A stretch of 64,000 nt of DNA from Arthrobacter sp. SLBN-83 (GCF_006715285.1 NZ_VFMX01000001.1:3844001-3908000); one strand, 5' to 3'; counted from the stretch's first letter, positions 8,808-18,062 are shown. Made by a program: numbers and translations. Notes: a model not told the origin generated them from the sequence alone.

Positions 8808-11420
8808 GTGTACGCCAAACAGAACCCCGACGAACTGACCGCCCTGGCCCTACCCTCCAGTGCGGCCGGCCACGCCGAAGACGGGTTCGTCCGGGTGCGT
8901 GGGGCCCGCGAAAACAACCTGCGGAACGTGAGCGTGGACGTGCCGCGGGATGCGATTGTGGCGTTCACCGGTGTCTCCGGCTCCGGCAAGTCGTCCCTCG
9001 CGTTCGGCACCATCTATGCCGAAGCGCAGCGCCGGTTCTTCGAATCGGTGGCACCTTACGCCCGCCGGCTCATCCAGCAGGGGCACAACCCCAAGGTGGA
9101 ACAGGTCACCGGGCTGCCGCCCGCCGTCGCGCTCCAACAGCGCCGCGGCACTGCCACCTCCCGGTCCACTGTTGGAACCGTCACCACCTTGTCCAATTCG
9201 CTGCGCATGCTCTTCTCCCGCGCAGGCACCTACCCAGACGGGGCGCCTTCGCTGGACTCGGACGCCTTCTCCCCCAACACCGCGGCCGGCGCCTGCCCGG
9301 AGTGCCATGGACTGGGTACTGCCCACACCGTCACTGAAGCCTCACTGGTTCCAGACCCGTCCCTCAGCATCCGCGACGGCGCAATCGCGGCCTGGCCCGG
9401 CGCCTGGCAGGGCAAGAACCTGCGCGACATCCTGACGCACCTGGGCTACGACGTCGACACCCCCTGGCATCAGCTGCCCCGGAAGCAGCGCGACTGGATC
9501 CTGTTCACCGAAGAACAGCCCGTGGTGGAAGTGACGCCGCAGCGGGACCGCGTGGCCAAGCCCTACAAAGGCAGGTTCTGGAGCGCCAAGAGCTACGTGA
9601 TGCACACGCTGCTCGATTCCAAGAGCCCTGCAATGCGGGAGAAGGTGCTGCGGTTCATGGAGACGGGAGCGTGCCCCCGCTGCGGCGGGACGGGGCTCCG
9701 GCCCGAGGCTCTGGCGGTGACCTTCGCCGGCCACACCATTTCCGAACTCAACGCCGTGCCCATGGCCAAACTGGCGGAGCTTATCCGCCCCACCACGGAA
9801 CTGGCCGCTGCGGGAACCGCCTCCCGAAAGCACTCCTCCGAGTCCAACGAAGTGGCAGTGGCCATCACCCGGGACTTGCTGCAGCGCATCAACGTGCTGC
9901 TGGAGCTTGGCCTAGGCTATCTCGCGCTGGGCCGGCCCACGCCAACGCTTTCCCCCGGCGAAATGCAGCGGCTCCGGATTGCCACGCAGCTGCGCTCCGG
10001 GCTCTTCGGCGTGATCTACGTGCTCGATGAACCGTCCGCAGGCCTGCACCCGGCAGACGCCGAACCCCTTGTTGCTGTACTGGACCAGCTCAAATCGTCC
10101 GGGAATTCCGTGTTCGTGGTGGAGCACAACATGGACCTGGTCCGCCGCGCGGACTGGCTGGTGGATGTGGGACCCCGTGCGGGCGAAGACGGCGGAGAGG
10201 TGCTGTACAGCGGCCCGGTGCAGGGCCTCAAGGCAGTGCAGGAGTCCGTGACGCGGCCGTTCCTTTTCCAGGAGGGAGAGTTCCGGGAGGAACGGCAAGC
10301 GGCAACGGTCGACGGCGGCGCTGACGCCGGCAAGGGTGCGCCCCGGCGGGCGGCGGGCTGGCTTGAGCTGCGCGATGTGAGCCGCCACAACCTGCGAAAC
10401 CTGGACGCGGCTTTTCCACTCGGCGTCCTGACGGCGGTCACCGGTGTCTCCGGTTCCGGGAAGTCCACCCTGGTCAGCCAGGTCCTGGCCGGCGTGGCCG
10501 GCGCGGCACTGCGGATGGCGTCCGGGGCCGGGCCTGCAGCCGATGAGCAGGACCCGGATTCTGCCCAAGACAAGGAGCCCCTGACCGTGGGCTCCGTGAC
10601 TGGCTTGGAGCGGATCGACCGCCTGGTCAAGGTGGACCAAAAACCCATCGGCCGCACCCCGCGCTCCAACCTGGCCACCTACACCGGACTGTTTGACGCC
10701 GTGCGCAAGGAGTTCGCTGCCACCGAGGCTGCCAGGAGCCGGGGCTTCGGGCCCGGCCGTTTCTCGTTCAATGTGCCCGGCGGGCGCTGCGAGACCTGCC
10801 AGGGCGAAGGGTTCGTGGCAGTGGAACTGCTCTTCCTGCCCGGCAGCTACGGTCCGTGCCCGGAATGCCACGGCTCGCGCTACAACCCGGAGACCCTGGA
10901 GGTCACCTACCAGGGCAGGAACATCGCCGAGGTGCTGGGCATGACGGTCGACGCCGCCGCCGGTTTCCTGGCGGGTGTTCCCACCGCGGCACGTTCCCTG
11001 CAGACGCTGCAGGACGTGGGGCTGGGCTACCTCCGGCTGGGCCAGCCCGCCACCGAACTCTCCGGCGGCGAGGCGCAGCGGATCAAGCTGGCCACAGAGC
11101 TGCAGCGCGCCCGGCGCGGGCACACACTGTACCTGCTGGATGAGCCCACCACGGGACTGCACCCCGCGGACGTCGAACTCCTGATGGCGCAGCTCAACCG
11201 ACTGGTGGACACTGGCAACACCGTGGTCCTGGTGGAGCATGGGATGGATGTGGTGGCCGCCGCCGACTGGGTGATGGACCTGGGGCCCGCCGGTGGTGAC
11301 GCCGGCGGGGAGATCGTCGCCGCCGGTGACCCGGCCGCCGTCGCGCGTTCCACCAACAGCCGCACCGCACCCTACCTGGCCGCCGCACTCCGGGCCCGTT
11401 CTGCGGGCAGGGAGCGGTAG
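8808..11420 (+). CDS. UvrA-like ABC ATPase (short, class II type)
   Basis: An 870-residue twin-ATPase protein with the UvrA plan: Walker A GVSGSGKSS at residues 55-63, a first signature LSPGEMQRL, a second Walker A GVSGSGKST near residue 550, and a second signature LSGGEAQRIKLATEL followed by LLDEPTTGL. Zinc-binding Cys pairs CPECHG, CPRCGG, CETCQG and CPECHG are present. At 870 residues it is about 80 shorter than canonical UvrA (about 940-950). UvrA2-type paralogues characteristically lack much of the UvrB-interaction region and are linked to drug or DNA-damage tolerance rather than standard excision repair. No uvrB or uvrC is nearby. Start GTG, probably leaderless. Confidence 0.9.
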   Translation: MYAKQNPDELTALALPSSAAGHAEDGFVRVRGARENNLRNVSVDVPRDAIVAFTGVSGSGKSSLAFGTIYAEAQRRFFESVAPYARRLIQQGHNPKVEQVTGLPPAVALQQRRGTATSRSTVGTVTTLSNSLRMLFSRAGTYPDGAPSLDSDAFSPNTAAGACPECHGLGTAHTVTEASLVPDPSLSIRDGAIAAWPGAWQGKNLRDILTHLGYDVDTPWHQLPRKQRDWILFTEEQPVVEVTPQRDRVAKPYKGRFWSAKSYVMHTLLDSKSPAMREKVLRFMETGACPRCGGTGLRPEALAVTFAGHTISELNAVPMAKLAELIRPTTELAAAGTASRKHSSESNEVAVAITRDLLQRINVLLELGLGYLALGRPTPTLSPGEMQRLRIATQLRSGLFGVIYVLDEPSAGLHPADAEPLVAVLDQLKSSGNSVFVVEHNMDLVRRADWLVDVGPRAGEDGGEVLYSGPVQGLKAVQESVTRPFLFQEGEFREERQAATVDGGADAGKGAPRRAAGWLELRDVSRHNLRNLDAAFPLGVLTAVTGVSGSGKSTLVSQVLAGVAGAALRMASGAGPAADEQDPDSAQDKEPLTVGSVTGLERIDRLVKVDQKPIGRTPRSNLATYTGLFDAVRKEFAATEAARSRGFGPGRFSFNVPGGRCETCQGEGFVAVELLFLPGSYGPCPECHGSRYNPETLEVTYQGRNIAEVLGMTVDAAAGFLAGVPTAARSLQTLQDVGLGYLRLGQPATELSGGEAQRIKLATELQRARRGHTLYLLDEPTTGLHPADVELLMAQLNRLVDTGNTVVLVEHGMDVVAAADWVMDLGPAGGDAGGEIVAAGDPAAVARSTNSRTAPYLAAALRARSAGRER

Positions 11421-11466
11421 CCCCGGCCCCCTTGCCCTCTCCCCCGCCGGCGCGTATCACTGAGGG

Positions 11467-12366
11467 ATGCGTTTACAACGCAGCGCCCTTGCCAGTGACG
11501 TGCTTCGAGGCCGCGTAGCGGTGGTGACCGGATCGTCCCGCGGGCTCGGCTTTGCCATGGCACGGGCTCTGGGCCTGCACGGCGCAGCAGTGGTGCTGGC
11601 GTCCAGGTCGGACGACGGCGTTGCTGCCGCCGTCGGACGCCTGCAGGCTGAAGGCATCGCGGCGTCGGGGATGCGCTGCGACACCGGAGAGCCAGGGGAC
11701 GTCGAGGCGATCCGCGACGAGGCCCTCAGCCGGGGAACGCTGGACATCTGGGTCAACAACGCAGGCGTGTCCGGCGTGTTCGGGCCCACGGCCTCCACGC
11801 CCGTGGCTGACTTCACCCACGTGGTGCGAACGAACATCCTGGGGACCTTTCATGGGGCCCGCGTGGCCCTGCCTGTGTTCCTTGCCCAGGGCCACGGCGA
11901 CCTGGTGAATCTGTACGGCCAGGGCGACCGCGGACCGGTGGCGCTGCAGAACGCGTACGCCTCAAGCAAGCGCTGGGTCCGCCAGTTCACGGAGACACTG
12001 CGTCTGGAAACCAAAGGCACTGGCGTTAGGGTGCACGGCATCAACCCCGGCCTGGTCCGGACCGACCTCCTGGCCCGGGTGACGTCCCAGCCCGGGTACC
12101 AGTACCGCCTCAGCGCCCTGCCGGTGGTCGTCGGACTCTGGGGCCAGAGCGCCGACGAAGCTGCATGGCCCATTGTGGACCTAGTGACTTCCGATAGGGC
12201 GGAATTCCGGTTCCTGACCAGGCGGAGGCTGGTGACGCACGGGCTGCACAACGCCCTGTGCGGCAGCCTGGGCCGGAGACACCGGATGGCCCTGGACGTC
12301 ACCGTCCTCGAAGCGGCGCAGCAGCCTTTTCCCGGGGTACGCCCCTCACACGGGGGCAGGCCCTGA
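11467..12366 (+). CDS. SDR-family oxidoreductase
   Basis: A 299-residue short-chain dehydrogenase with the nucleotide-binding TGSSRGLG at residues 21-28, the NNAG motif, and the catalytic Tyr164-x-x-x-Lys168 in YASSK. The usual catalytic Ser position before the Tyr lies in LVNLYGQGD, where no Ser is seen in the expected place, so activity may be altered. NADP preference is suggested by the Arg in ASRSDD. The protein is 40-50 residues longer than the typical 250, with a basic C-terminal tail. The gene is 46 bp after the UvrA-like gene and convergent with enoyl-CoA hydratase. Confidence 0.82.
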   Translation: MRLQRSALASDVLRGRVAVVTGSSRGLGFAMARALGLHGAAVVLASRSDDGVAAAVGRLQAEGIAASGMRCDTGEPGDVEAIRDEALSRGTLDIWVNNAGVSGVFGPTASTPVADFTHVVRTNILGTFHGARVALPVFLAQGHGDLVNLYGQGDRGPVALQNAYASSKRWVRQFTETLRLETKGTGVRVHGINPGLVRTDLLARVTSQPGYQYRLSALPVVVGLWGQSADEAAWPIVDLVTSDRAEFRFLTRRRLVTHGLHNALCGSLGRRHRMALDVTVLEAAQQPFPGVRPSHGGRP

Positions 12367-12377
12367 CGGAGCCTTGG

Positions 12378-13136
12378 TTAAGGGAATTTTCGCTGACGGG
12401 ACAGAAAGCCCTTGACGCGGCCCTGGAACTCGGCGGGATCCACTGCGGGCCCCGGTGTTGCCCGGCGGCCGGCGTCCGTCAACAGGCCAAGACCCGCATT
12501 CACCGCTGCCTTTGATGCCCGCAGCGACGCCGCCGAACCTTCCTTCCAATTGTCGAGGATCGCATCCAGCGCCGCATCGGCGTCCTCATCAGGGGCCAAG
12601 GTGGTGACCAGGCCCGTGGACCAGGCCTGGTCCGCGGTCAGCATCCGGCCGCCATAGAGAAGGTCCTTGGTTCGTGACGGGCCAATCCGCAGCGCCATGC
12701 GGTTGGCAAAGGTGGCCGGAACCAGCAGTCCCAGGCGTGCCACAGGCATCCCGATGCGGGCCGACGGGGTGAGCAGCTGCAGGTCGCAGGCCAGGGCCAG
12801 CTGGCAGCCCCCGCCGGCAGCCGCTCCTTCTACAACAGCCACAGTGGGAACGGGCAAGTCCTCGAGCGCCTGCAGGGCGGCCTCGATCACGTCGAACGTC
12901 CGGCTGATCTCCGCGTCCGTCCGCCCCTCCCATTCGCGCACGTCAAAGCCGGCACAGAACATTCCCCCCCTGCCCCGCACCACCACGGCGCGCAGGGACG
13001 GGATGGCTGCCAGCCGGTGGACTGCGTTCCCCAGCTCCTGCCACTCGGCGCGCCCGAGGGCATTGAGCCGTTGCCCGCTGCCGAAGGACAGCGTGGCGAC
13101 AGATCCCACTTCCTCAACACTTACGGTGGCGGCCAT
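12378..13136 (-). CDS. Enoyl-CoA hydratase/isomerase family protein
   Basis: A 252-residue crotonase-fold protein. The oxyanion-hole motifs are GGMFCAGFDVREW and GAAAGGGCQLALACDL. The second catalytic Glu of canonical hydratases (in G-x-x-P-E-x-x-L) is replaced in ARIGMPVARLGL, so it may be an isomerase or other crotonase rather than a true hydratase. The start at 13136 was chosen because the open frame upstream runs into the flavin reductase gene and has no crotonase character. It is the last gene of the operon MFS, flavin reductase, this gene (17-bp gap). Confidence 0.85.
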   Translation of the reverse strand: MAATVSVEEVGSVATLSFGSGQRLNALGRAEWQELGNAVHRLAAIPSLRAVVVRGRGGMFCAGFDVREWEGRTDAEISRTFDVIEAALQALEDLPVPTVAVVEGAAAGGGCQLALACDLQLLTPSARIGMPVARLGLLVPATFANRMALRIGPSRTKDLLYGGRMLTADQAWSTGLVTTLAPDEDADAALDAILDNWKEGSAASLRASKAAVNAGLGLLTDAGRRATPGPAVDPAEFQGRVKGFLSRQRKFP

Positions 13137-13153
13137 ACGTCGGCTTTCCTCCC

Positions 13154-13789
13154 TTATTCCGGGTGCCGCGGGATGCGTGGCGTGAAGCTGCCGGGCCATT
13201 GGGATGCCCGGATCCGCGGAAGGTCCTGGATGGGACCCAGCGTGGACCACTCATCACCGCCAAGCCTTGAGAGCGGATCAAGCCCGGTGACGTCGGGGTG
13301 GCCACTGCGGAGCACCCCGGTTGAGACTGATCCGTGTACCACCGCCCCGAAGACCAGGACGCAGTCGCCCATCCGCAGGGTCTGGTGCAGGGAACACTCC
13401 AGGACCGCCGGCGATTCCTTGACCCGGGGCGGCCGGACCACTGCGCTGGGCTCGCGGGTGAGGCCCGCGGCATCAAACTCGCTGACATCGGAGCTGAAGT
13501 TCGTCCCGGTGGCATTGACCTCCTGGATCAGTGTGGCCGGCGCAAGGTTCACCACGAACTCCCCCGTCGCCTCGATGTTCCGCAGCGAGTCCTTTTCCCC
13601 AACGGAGGTGAACTGGATGATCGGAGGGTCCACCGAGGCAACGGTGAAAAAGGAGTGGGGTGCCAGGTTGTCCACCCCCGCCGGGGACGTGCTCGACACC
13701 CAGGCGATGGGCCGTGGAACAACCACCGACGTCAGGAACTTGTAGAACTCCCGCGGGCCCAGCTGCCCGGGGTCGAAGTCAGACCGCAT
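13154..13789 (-). CDS. Flavin reductase family protein
   Basis: A 211-residue FMN-binding split-barrel protein. The N-terminal KFLTSVVVPRPIAWVSSTSPAG, split by a loop, and APHSFFTVASVDPP are the flavin-binding stretches of this family, and GEFVVNLAP follows. Such proteins either reduce flavin for a two-component monooxygenase or act as small flavoprotein reductases. No oxygenase gene lies nearby, so the partner is unknown. The start at 13789 lies 5 bp after the MFS stop; the upstream extension of the frame falls inside the MFS gene. Confidence 0.85.
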   Translation of the reverse strand: MRSDFDPGQLGPREFYKFLTSVVVPRPIAWVSSTSPAGVDNLAPHSFFTVASVDPPIIQFTSVGEKDSLRNIEATGEFVVNLAPATLIQEVNATGTNFSSDVSEFDAAGLTREPSAVVRPPRVKESPAVLECSLHQTLRMGDCVLVFGAVVHGSVSTGVLRSGHPDVTGLDPLSRLGGDEWSTLGPIQDLPRIRASQWPGSFTPRIPRHPE

Positions 13790-13794
13790 CCGGC

Positions 13795-15120
13795 CTACAG
13801 GTTCCTGGGCGCCGCGGCGGCAGCGGCGTCCTTGGCCAGCGCCCCCTTGGCCCTGGGCAGGAAGATCAGGGCCAGCATGGCGATGACGCAGCAGAGGATG
13901 ATGTAGAGCGAGATCGACGTCGAGTTGCCGTAGTTTGCCAGCAGTGCGGCCGCAATCAGCGGCGCGGGACCACCGGCGATCACACTGGCCAGCTGGTATC
14001 CCAGTCCGGCGCCGGTGTAACGGATGTCGGTGTCGAAGCTTTCGGCGATCAGGGCAGCCTGCGGGCCGTACTGAATGTCGTGCAGGATCAGGCTGACCAC
14101 CACCGCAACACCTACCCACAGGGCGTCCCGGGTGTTCAGCAGCCCGAAGTAGGGGAAGGCAAACAGTGCCGTCAGCACGATCCCTGTTCCGTAGACGCGG
14201 CGCCGGCCGAAACGGTCTGAAAGGCGTCCGAAGAGGGGCACGCTGATCAGCCCCAAAGCCGCTGCGATCAGCGTGTCATCGAGGATGGAGTTGCTGTCCA
14301 GCTTCAGCTGTTTGGTGGCGTACGTGATCACGAAGGTAATGAACAGGTAGAAGGGTGCCTGTTCCGACGTACGCACCAGGGCGGACAGGAGGATCTCCTT
14401 GGGCTGCCTCCGGATCACCTCGATGATCGGAGCCCTGACCACCTTGTTGGACTGCCGTACGGCGTCGAACTCGGGGCTTTCAATAACCCGCAGCCGAACG
14501 AACAGGCCCACACCGATCAGGATGATGCTGAGAATGAAGGGGATCCGCCAGCCGTAGGCAACAAATCCCTCAGTGCCGGTGGCGGCAGTAGTCAGCCGGA
14601 CGACGCCGGTGGACAGGACCAGTCCCAGCGGCACCCCGATCTGTGGCCAGGAGGCGGACAGGCCGCGGCGGGCCTGGTCGCCCCATTCCATGCTCAGCAG
14701 CACCGAACCGCCCCACTCGCCGCCCACGCCGATGCCCTGGATGATCCGGAGCAGCACCAGCAGGACCGGCGCGGCAACGCCGATGCTTTCGTATGTCGGA
14801 AGCAGGCCAATCAGCACGGTTCCGAAAGCCATGAGGAAAAGCGTGGCCATGAGCGTTGTCTTCCGCCCAATCCGGTCACCGAAGTGTCCGAAGACGGCCG
14901 CACCGATGGGCCGGGCCACGAAGCCGACAAACTGCGTGCCGAACGCCGCGAGCACGCCGGCGAAGGCTACTTGGCCCGGGAAGAACAGCTGGGGAAACAC
15001 CAGGGCGGCGGCGGTGCCATAAAGGAAAAAGTCGTACCACTCGATGGTTGTACCAACGACGCTCGCCACGGTGGCCCGCCGTACGGCCTGCTCCCGGGTC
15101 ACTCCTTGAATACTCATCAT
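13795..15120 (-). CDS. MFS transporter, metabolite:H+ symporter type
   Basis: A 441-residue, 12-helix major facilitator. VGTTIEWYDFFLYGTAAALVF marks the shikimate/ProP-like metabolite:H+ symporter group when split at the helix boundary, and GHFGDRIGRKTT is the conserved loop 2-3 motif, with GRLSDRFGRRR its second-half copy. It likely imports an organic acid or osmolyte. It heads an operon with flavin reductase and a crotonase and faces a divergent IclR regulator, which suggests a catabolic substrate. The ATG-ATG start at 15120 was chosen because the upstream extension is not membrane-like. Confidence 0.88.
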   Translation of the reverse strand: MMSIQGVTREQAVRRATVASVVGTTIEWYDFFLYGTAAALVFPQLFFPGQVAFAGVLAAFGTQFVGFVARPIGAAVFGHFGDRIGRKTTLMATLFLMAFGTVLIGLLPTYESIGVAAPVLLVLLRIIQGIGVGGEWGGSVLLSMEWGDQARRGLSASWPQIGVPLGLVLSTGVVRLTTAATGTEGFVAYGWRIPFILSIILIGVGLFVRLRVIESPEFDAVRQSNKVVRAPIIEVIRRQPKEILLSALVRTSEQAPFYLFITFVITYATKQLKLDSNSILDDTLIAAALGLISVPLFGRLSDRFGRRRVYGTGIVLTALFAFPYFGLLNTRDALWVGVAVVVSLILHDIQYGPQAALIAESFDTDIRYTGAGLGYQLASVIAGGPAPLIAAALLANYGNSTSISLYIILCCVIAMLALIFLPRAKGALAKDAAAAAAPRNL

Positions 15121-15247
15121 CACTCCATTGGTCAGATGTAGTAGGGCGCCGGCCTGGCTTCGAATATCGGATAAAGAGGCTTCCGAATCAGGCCGCTGGA
15201 CCCGCAATGCGGTTCTCCAACCCATGGTGCGGGTCCTTGTTGCCTAT

Positions 15248-15265
15248 GTCAACGATTATCTTGAC
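15248..15265. promoter_or_regulatory. Candidate IclR operator in a divergent promoter region
   Basis: GTCAA at 15248-15252 and TTGAC at 15261-15265 form a perfect 5-bp inverted repeat with an 8-bp spacer in the 210-bp gap between the MFS operon and the IclR gene. A TAGAAT box at 15280-15285 could be the -10 element of the iclR promoter. IclR proteins bind short palindromes in such positions; binding here is inference. Confidence 0.35.
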
Positions 15266-15330
15266 CAGGCGCGGCGCCATAGAATGACCACTCACACCGG
15301 CAAAATCACTGGAGACAAGGGACAAAGACG

Positions 15331-16119
15331 TTGGCGTCAGAGCGAAGCAGCGGATCCGCGCAGCCCCTCCTGGTGCTGCGCAAAGTCAGCGAGATTCTGA
15401 ACTGCTTTTCCATTGAATTCCCGGAACCAACTCTCCAGCAGATCGTCCGGGAAACGGGACTGCCGTCGAGTACATGCCAACGGCTGGTGCAGAACATGGT
15501 CCGGGAAGGGTTCCTTGACCGCGACGGAGACCGCTACCGGATCGGATTGCGCCTGGTCCAGTGGGCCACCCCCGGCACGTTCGGCCTCGATGTGGTCCGC
15601 CTGGTCCATCCCTTCCTGCAGGAACTGCGTGACCGGACCGGAGAGACGGCTTGCCTGTACATGCGGGACGGCGCCTTCCGCACTGTGGTTGCAGTGGCCG
15701 AAACCCGCCACGTGGTGATGCGGCCCTTCCTCGTGGGGCAAGTCATGCCGATGCATGCCGGGGCTCCGGGAAAGATCTTCCTTGCTTACGATCCCGAAGC
15801 CCGCCAGGCCCTCGAGGACACGGAGCTGACCAGCTACACCCCGGCGACGCCGGATACGTGGGAGAAACTCGACAGCCAGGTCAACAACGCGAAAGCGGCT
15901 GGCTTTTATGCGGCCTTCGGCGAGCGGAACTCGGACGTGGGCTCCATCAGCGCTCCGGTCTTCAACCACGCCGGGCGCCTGGCCGCAGTCCTGGGCGTCG
16001 GGTTTCCCACCCAGCGCGTTGGCCCGGACGACGTCGGGCGGCTGGGTCCGGCGGTGGCGGACGCGGCCAGGGCAGCCAGCGCAGCCCTTGGCTACCGGGA
16101 GGAAAGCCTCCCCTCTTGA
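15331..16119 (+). CDS. IclR-family transcriptional regulator
   Basis: A 262-residue protein with an N-terminal winged helix-turn-helix (about residues 34-60, LQQIVRETGLPSSTCQRLVQ) and a C-terminal effector domain containing HAGAPGKIFLAY and GFYAAFGERNSDVGSISAPV, the usual IclR blocks. It probably controls the divergent MFS/flavin reductase/crotonase operon and itself in response to a small organic acid. The start is TTG at 15331; no strong ribosome site is seen, so the start is the less certain part. Confidence 0.87.
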   Translation: MASERSSGSAQPLLVLRKVSEILNCFSIEFPEPTLQQIVRETGLPSSTCQRLVQNMVREGFLDRDGDRYRIGLRLVQWATPGTFGLDVVRLVHPFLQELRDRTGETACLYMRDGAFRTVVAVAETRHVVMRPFLVGQVMPMHAGAPGKIFLAYDPEARQALEDTELTSYTPATPDTWEKLDSQVNNAKAAGFYAAFGERNSDVGSISAPVFNHAGRLAAVLGVGFPTQRVGPDDVGRLGPAVADAARAASAALGYREESLPS

Positions 16120-16127
16120 CGTGGTCC

Positions 16128-16145
16128 GCCCCGGCGGCCCGGGGC
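16128..16145 (+). terminator. Short GC-rich hairpin after iclR-type gene
   Basis: GCCCCGG and CCGGGGC pair over 7 bp with a 4-nt loop, 8 bp after the stop of the regulator gene. There is no U-run, as is common for actinobacterial terminators. The remaining bases to 16366 show no gene. Confidence 0.45.
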
Positions 16146-16366
16146 CTGGCCACGAAAGCCGCGTGCCGCCGTCGTCAGTCTTTTTCCGTTGCCGCAGGCA
16201 AATATCAGCCCATCTCTGGACTCTTGGGCGGGGCCCAACCAGACTGTCTACAACAGCTGGCCTTGAACGCCGGAATTGAGGGCACTTCAACGCTGCGGTA
16301 AATGGACGGCTGCATTTGTTAGGGCTTTTCCCTGATGACACTTCAGGGCATCGAAAGGATCTGGTT

Positions 16367-17800
16367 ATGCCGGACTTTGCGCCGTTCTTCCCGCTTATTT
16401 CCATCATTTTGGGGGTACTTTTTGCCATCGCCTTTATCTGGTTGGCCACAAAGCTGATGTGGAAAGTAGCTGAACCCAATGAGGCCCTCATAATTTCCGG
16501 GTTGACCCGCGGAACCCTGGAAACCCGGGAAGGAATGGACTTCAAGATCGTCACCGGCAAAGGTGCCCTGGTCCTGCCCGGCCTCCAGACGGTGCGGCCG
16601 CTGTCGCTGACATTGAATGAAACCGAGCTCAAGGTTTCCTGCGTTACTTCCCAGGGCATCCAGGTCATTGTGGAGGGCGTGGTCATTTACAAAATTGGTG
16701 ATGCCCCACCGTTTATCGCCAATGCGGCCCGCCGTTTCCTGGGCCAGCAGCCAAAAATGGAAAGCCAGGTATATAACGTCTTCGAGGGCCACCTGCGCTC
16801 CATTATCGGCAGCATGACCGTGGAGGAGATTATCCGCGAACGGGACAAGCTCGCTTCCCAAGTGCGCAGCGCCAGTGGAGTGGAGATGGAGAAGCTGGGC
16901 TTGGTGGTGGACTCCCTGCAGATCAAGGACCTCCAGGACCCGACGGGCTACATCCAGAACATCGCCAAGCCGCATATCGCCCAGGTGAAGATGGAGGCCC
17001 GGATCGCCGAGGCCACCCGGAACCGGGAAGCGGCGGAGAAGGAAGCCGAGGCGGCAGCGTTGATTGCTGACGCGCAGAGCGCTTCCGCGATCAGGCAATC
17101 CGTGGCGCAGGCCAACGCCGAGCGCGCCAGGGCAAACGCCTCCCAGGCCGGGCCGCTGGCCGAAGCGACGGCAAGGCAGCAGGTGGTGGTCCAGGAAACG
17201 GAGGTGGCCAAGCTCGAGGCAGACCGGGAGGAACAGAAGCTCCAAACCATTGTCAGGAAGCCAGCCGATGCCAAGGCCTATGCCACACGGACCGAAGCGG
17301 AGGGCAAGAAGGCTGCGGACATCAGCGCCGCGGAGGCACTGGCCCGCCGTACCGAGCTGGAAGCCCAGGCCAACGCGAGGCGGACGGAACTGCTGGCCCA
17401 GGCGAACGCCACCGCAGCCGCCGCCACGGCGGGGGCCACCAAGGTCACCGGCGAAGCCGAAGCCTCCGCCACCAGGGCCAAGGGTGATGCCGCGGCCTCG
17501 GCGATCAAGGCCAAGGCACTCGCCGAGGCGGACGGCATCAAGGCGCGCGCCGAAGCGTTGGGCACTAACCAGGACGCAGTCATATCCCAGCAGCTTGCCG
17601 AAAACATGCCGGCCATCATTGCCGCGGCGGCCGAGCCTTTCTCCCACGTGGGCAACATGACCGTCCTGAACGGCGGAGAGGGCGTCAACCAGATGCTGGG
17701 CGGAATCCTGGCCCAGGCAGGCGACTACCTCCCCGCCCTCGCGTCCGCGCTGCGCAAGGGCGAAGACGCCAAGCGCCCGGCCAGGGCACAGGGCTCCTAG
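16367..17800 (+). CDS. Flotillin/SPFH-domain membrane protein
   Basis: A 477-residue protein. One N-terminal membrane segment (about residues 7-29) is followed by an SPFH/band 7 domain (to about 200) and a long Ala/Glu/Lys/Arg-rich coiled coil (about 215-400) with repeated EAQANA-type heptads, ending in a flotillin-like C-terminus. Flotillins organise membrane microdomains. The ATG at 16367 with GAAAGGA upstream is preferred over a TTG 17 codons earlier. A small OB-fold-like gene follows 19 bp later, matching the flotillin/NfeD pairing known from Bacillus (FloT/YuaF). Confidence 0.88.
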   Translation: MPDFAPFFPLISIILGVLFAIAFIWLATKLMWKVAEPNEALIISGLTRGTLETREGMDFKIVTGKGALVLPGLQTVRPLSLTLNETELKVSCVTSQGIQVIVEGVVIYKIGDAPPFIANAARRFLGQQPKMESQVYNVFEGHLRSIIGSMTVEEIIRERDKLASQVRSASGVEMEKLGLVVDSLQIKDLQDPTGYIQNIAKPHIAQVKMEARIAEATRNREAAEKEAEAAALIADAQSASAIRQSVAQANAERARANASQAGPLAEATARQQVVVQETEVAKLEADREEQKLQTIVRKPADAKAYATRTEAEGKKAADISAAEALARRTELEAQANARRTELLAQANATAAAATAGATKVTGEAEASATRAKGDAAASAIKAKALAEADGIKARAEALGTNQDAVISQQLAENMPAIIAAAAEPFSHVGNMTVLNGGEGVNQMLGGILAQAGDYLPALASALRKGEDAKRPARAQGS

Positions 17801-17819
17801 CGGGTTTGAGGATCACTGG

Positions 17820-18062
17820 ATGCGCAAGAACGTTGATCGAAGCCTGACCGGAAAAATCGGCCGGGTGACCGGGCGGATCGCCCCGGACACCATCGGCGAA
17901 GTCATGCTGCCCTATCTTGGCGGCATCATGGCCTTCCACGCCCACCCGTTCGACAAGTCCAGTGACTTCCCGGTGGGCGCTGAAGTCTTGGTGATCTACT
18001 TCGACCCGCCACAAACGGTGTATGTGGACGAACTGCCGGACGTGCTCAGGCATGCAGAGTAA
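17820..18062 (+). CDS. Small NfeD-like (OB-fold) protein
   Basis: An 80-residue soluble protein: a positively charged start, GKIGRVTGRIAPDTIGEVML as the first beta strands of a possible OB fold, then FPVGAEVLVIYFDPPQTVYV. It has no membrane segment. The length and pattern resemble the isolated C-terminal domain of NfeD proteins, and the location directly after a flotillin gene supports that reading. Homology is inferred from pattern and context, not alignment. A hairpin overlaps its 3' end. Confidence 0.6.
   Translation: MRKNVDRSLTGKIGRVTGRIAPDTIGEVMLPYLGGIMAFHAHPFDKSSDFPVGAEVLVIYFDPPQTVYVDELPDVLRHAE

Noticed and set aside
7826..9013. Extended start for the DUF1206 protein at 9013
   Set aside because: The added 121 residues are antisense to the UvrA-like gene and precede the membrane region without family character.
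16343..17647. 434-codon minus-strand frame opposite the flotillin gene
   Set aside because: Leu/Gly/Arg-rich antisense product of the Ala/Glu-rich coiled coil; no family features.
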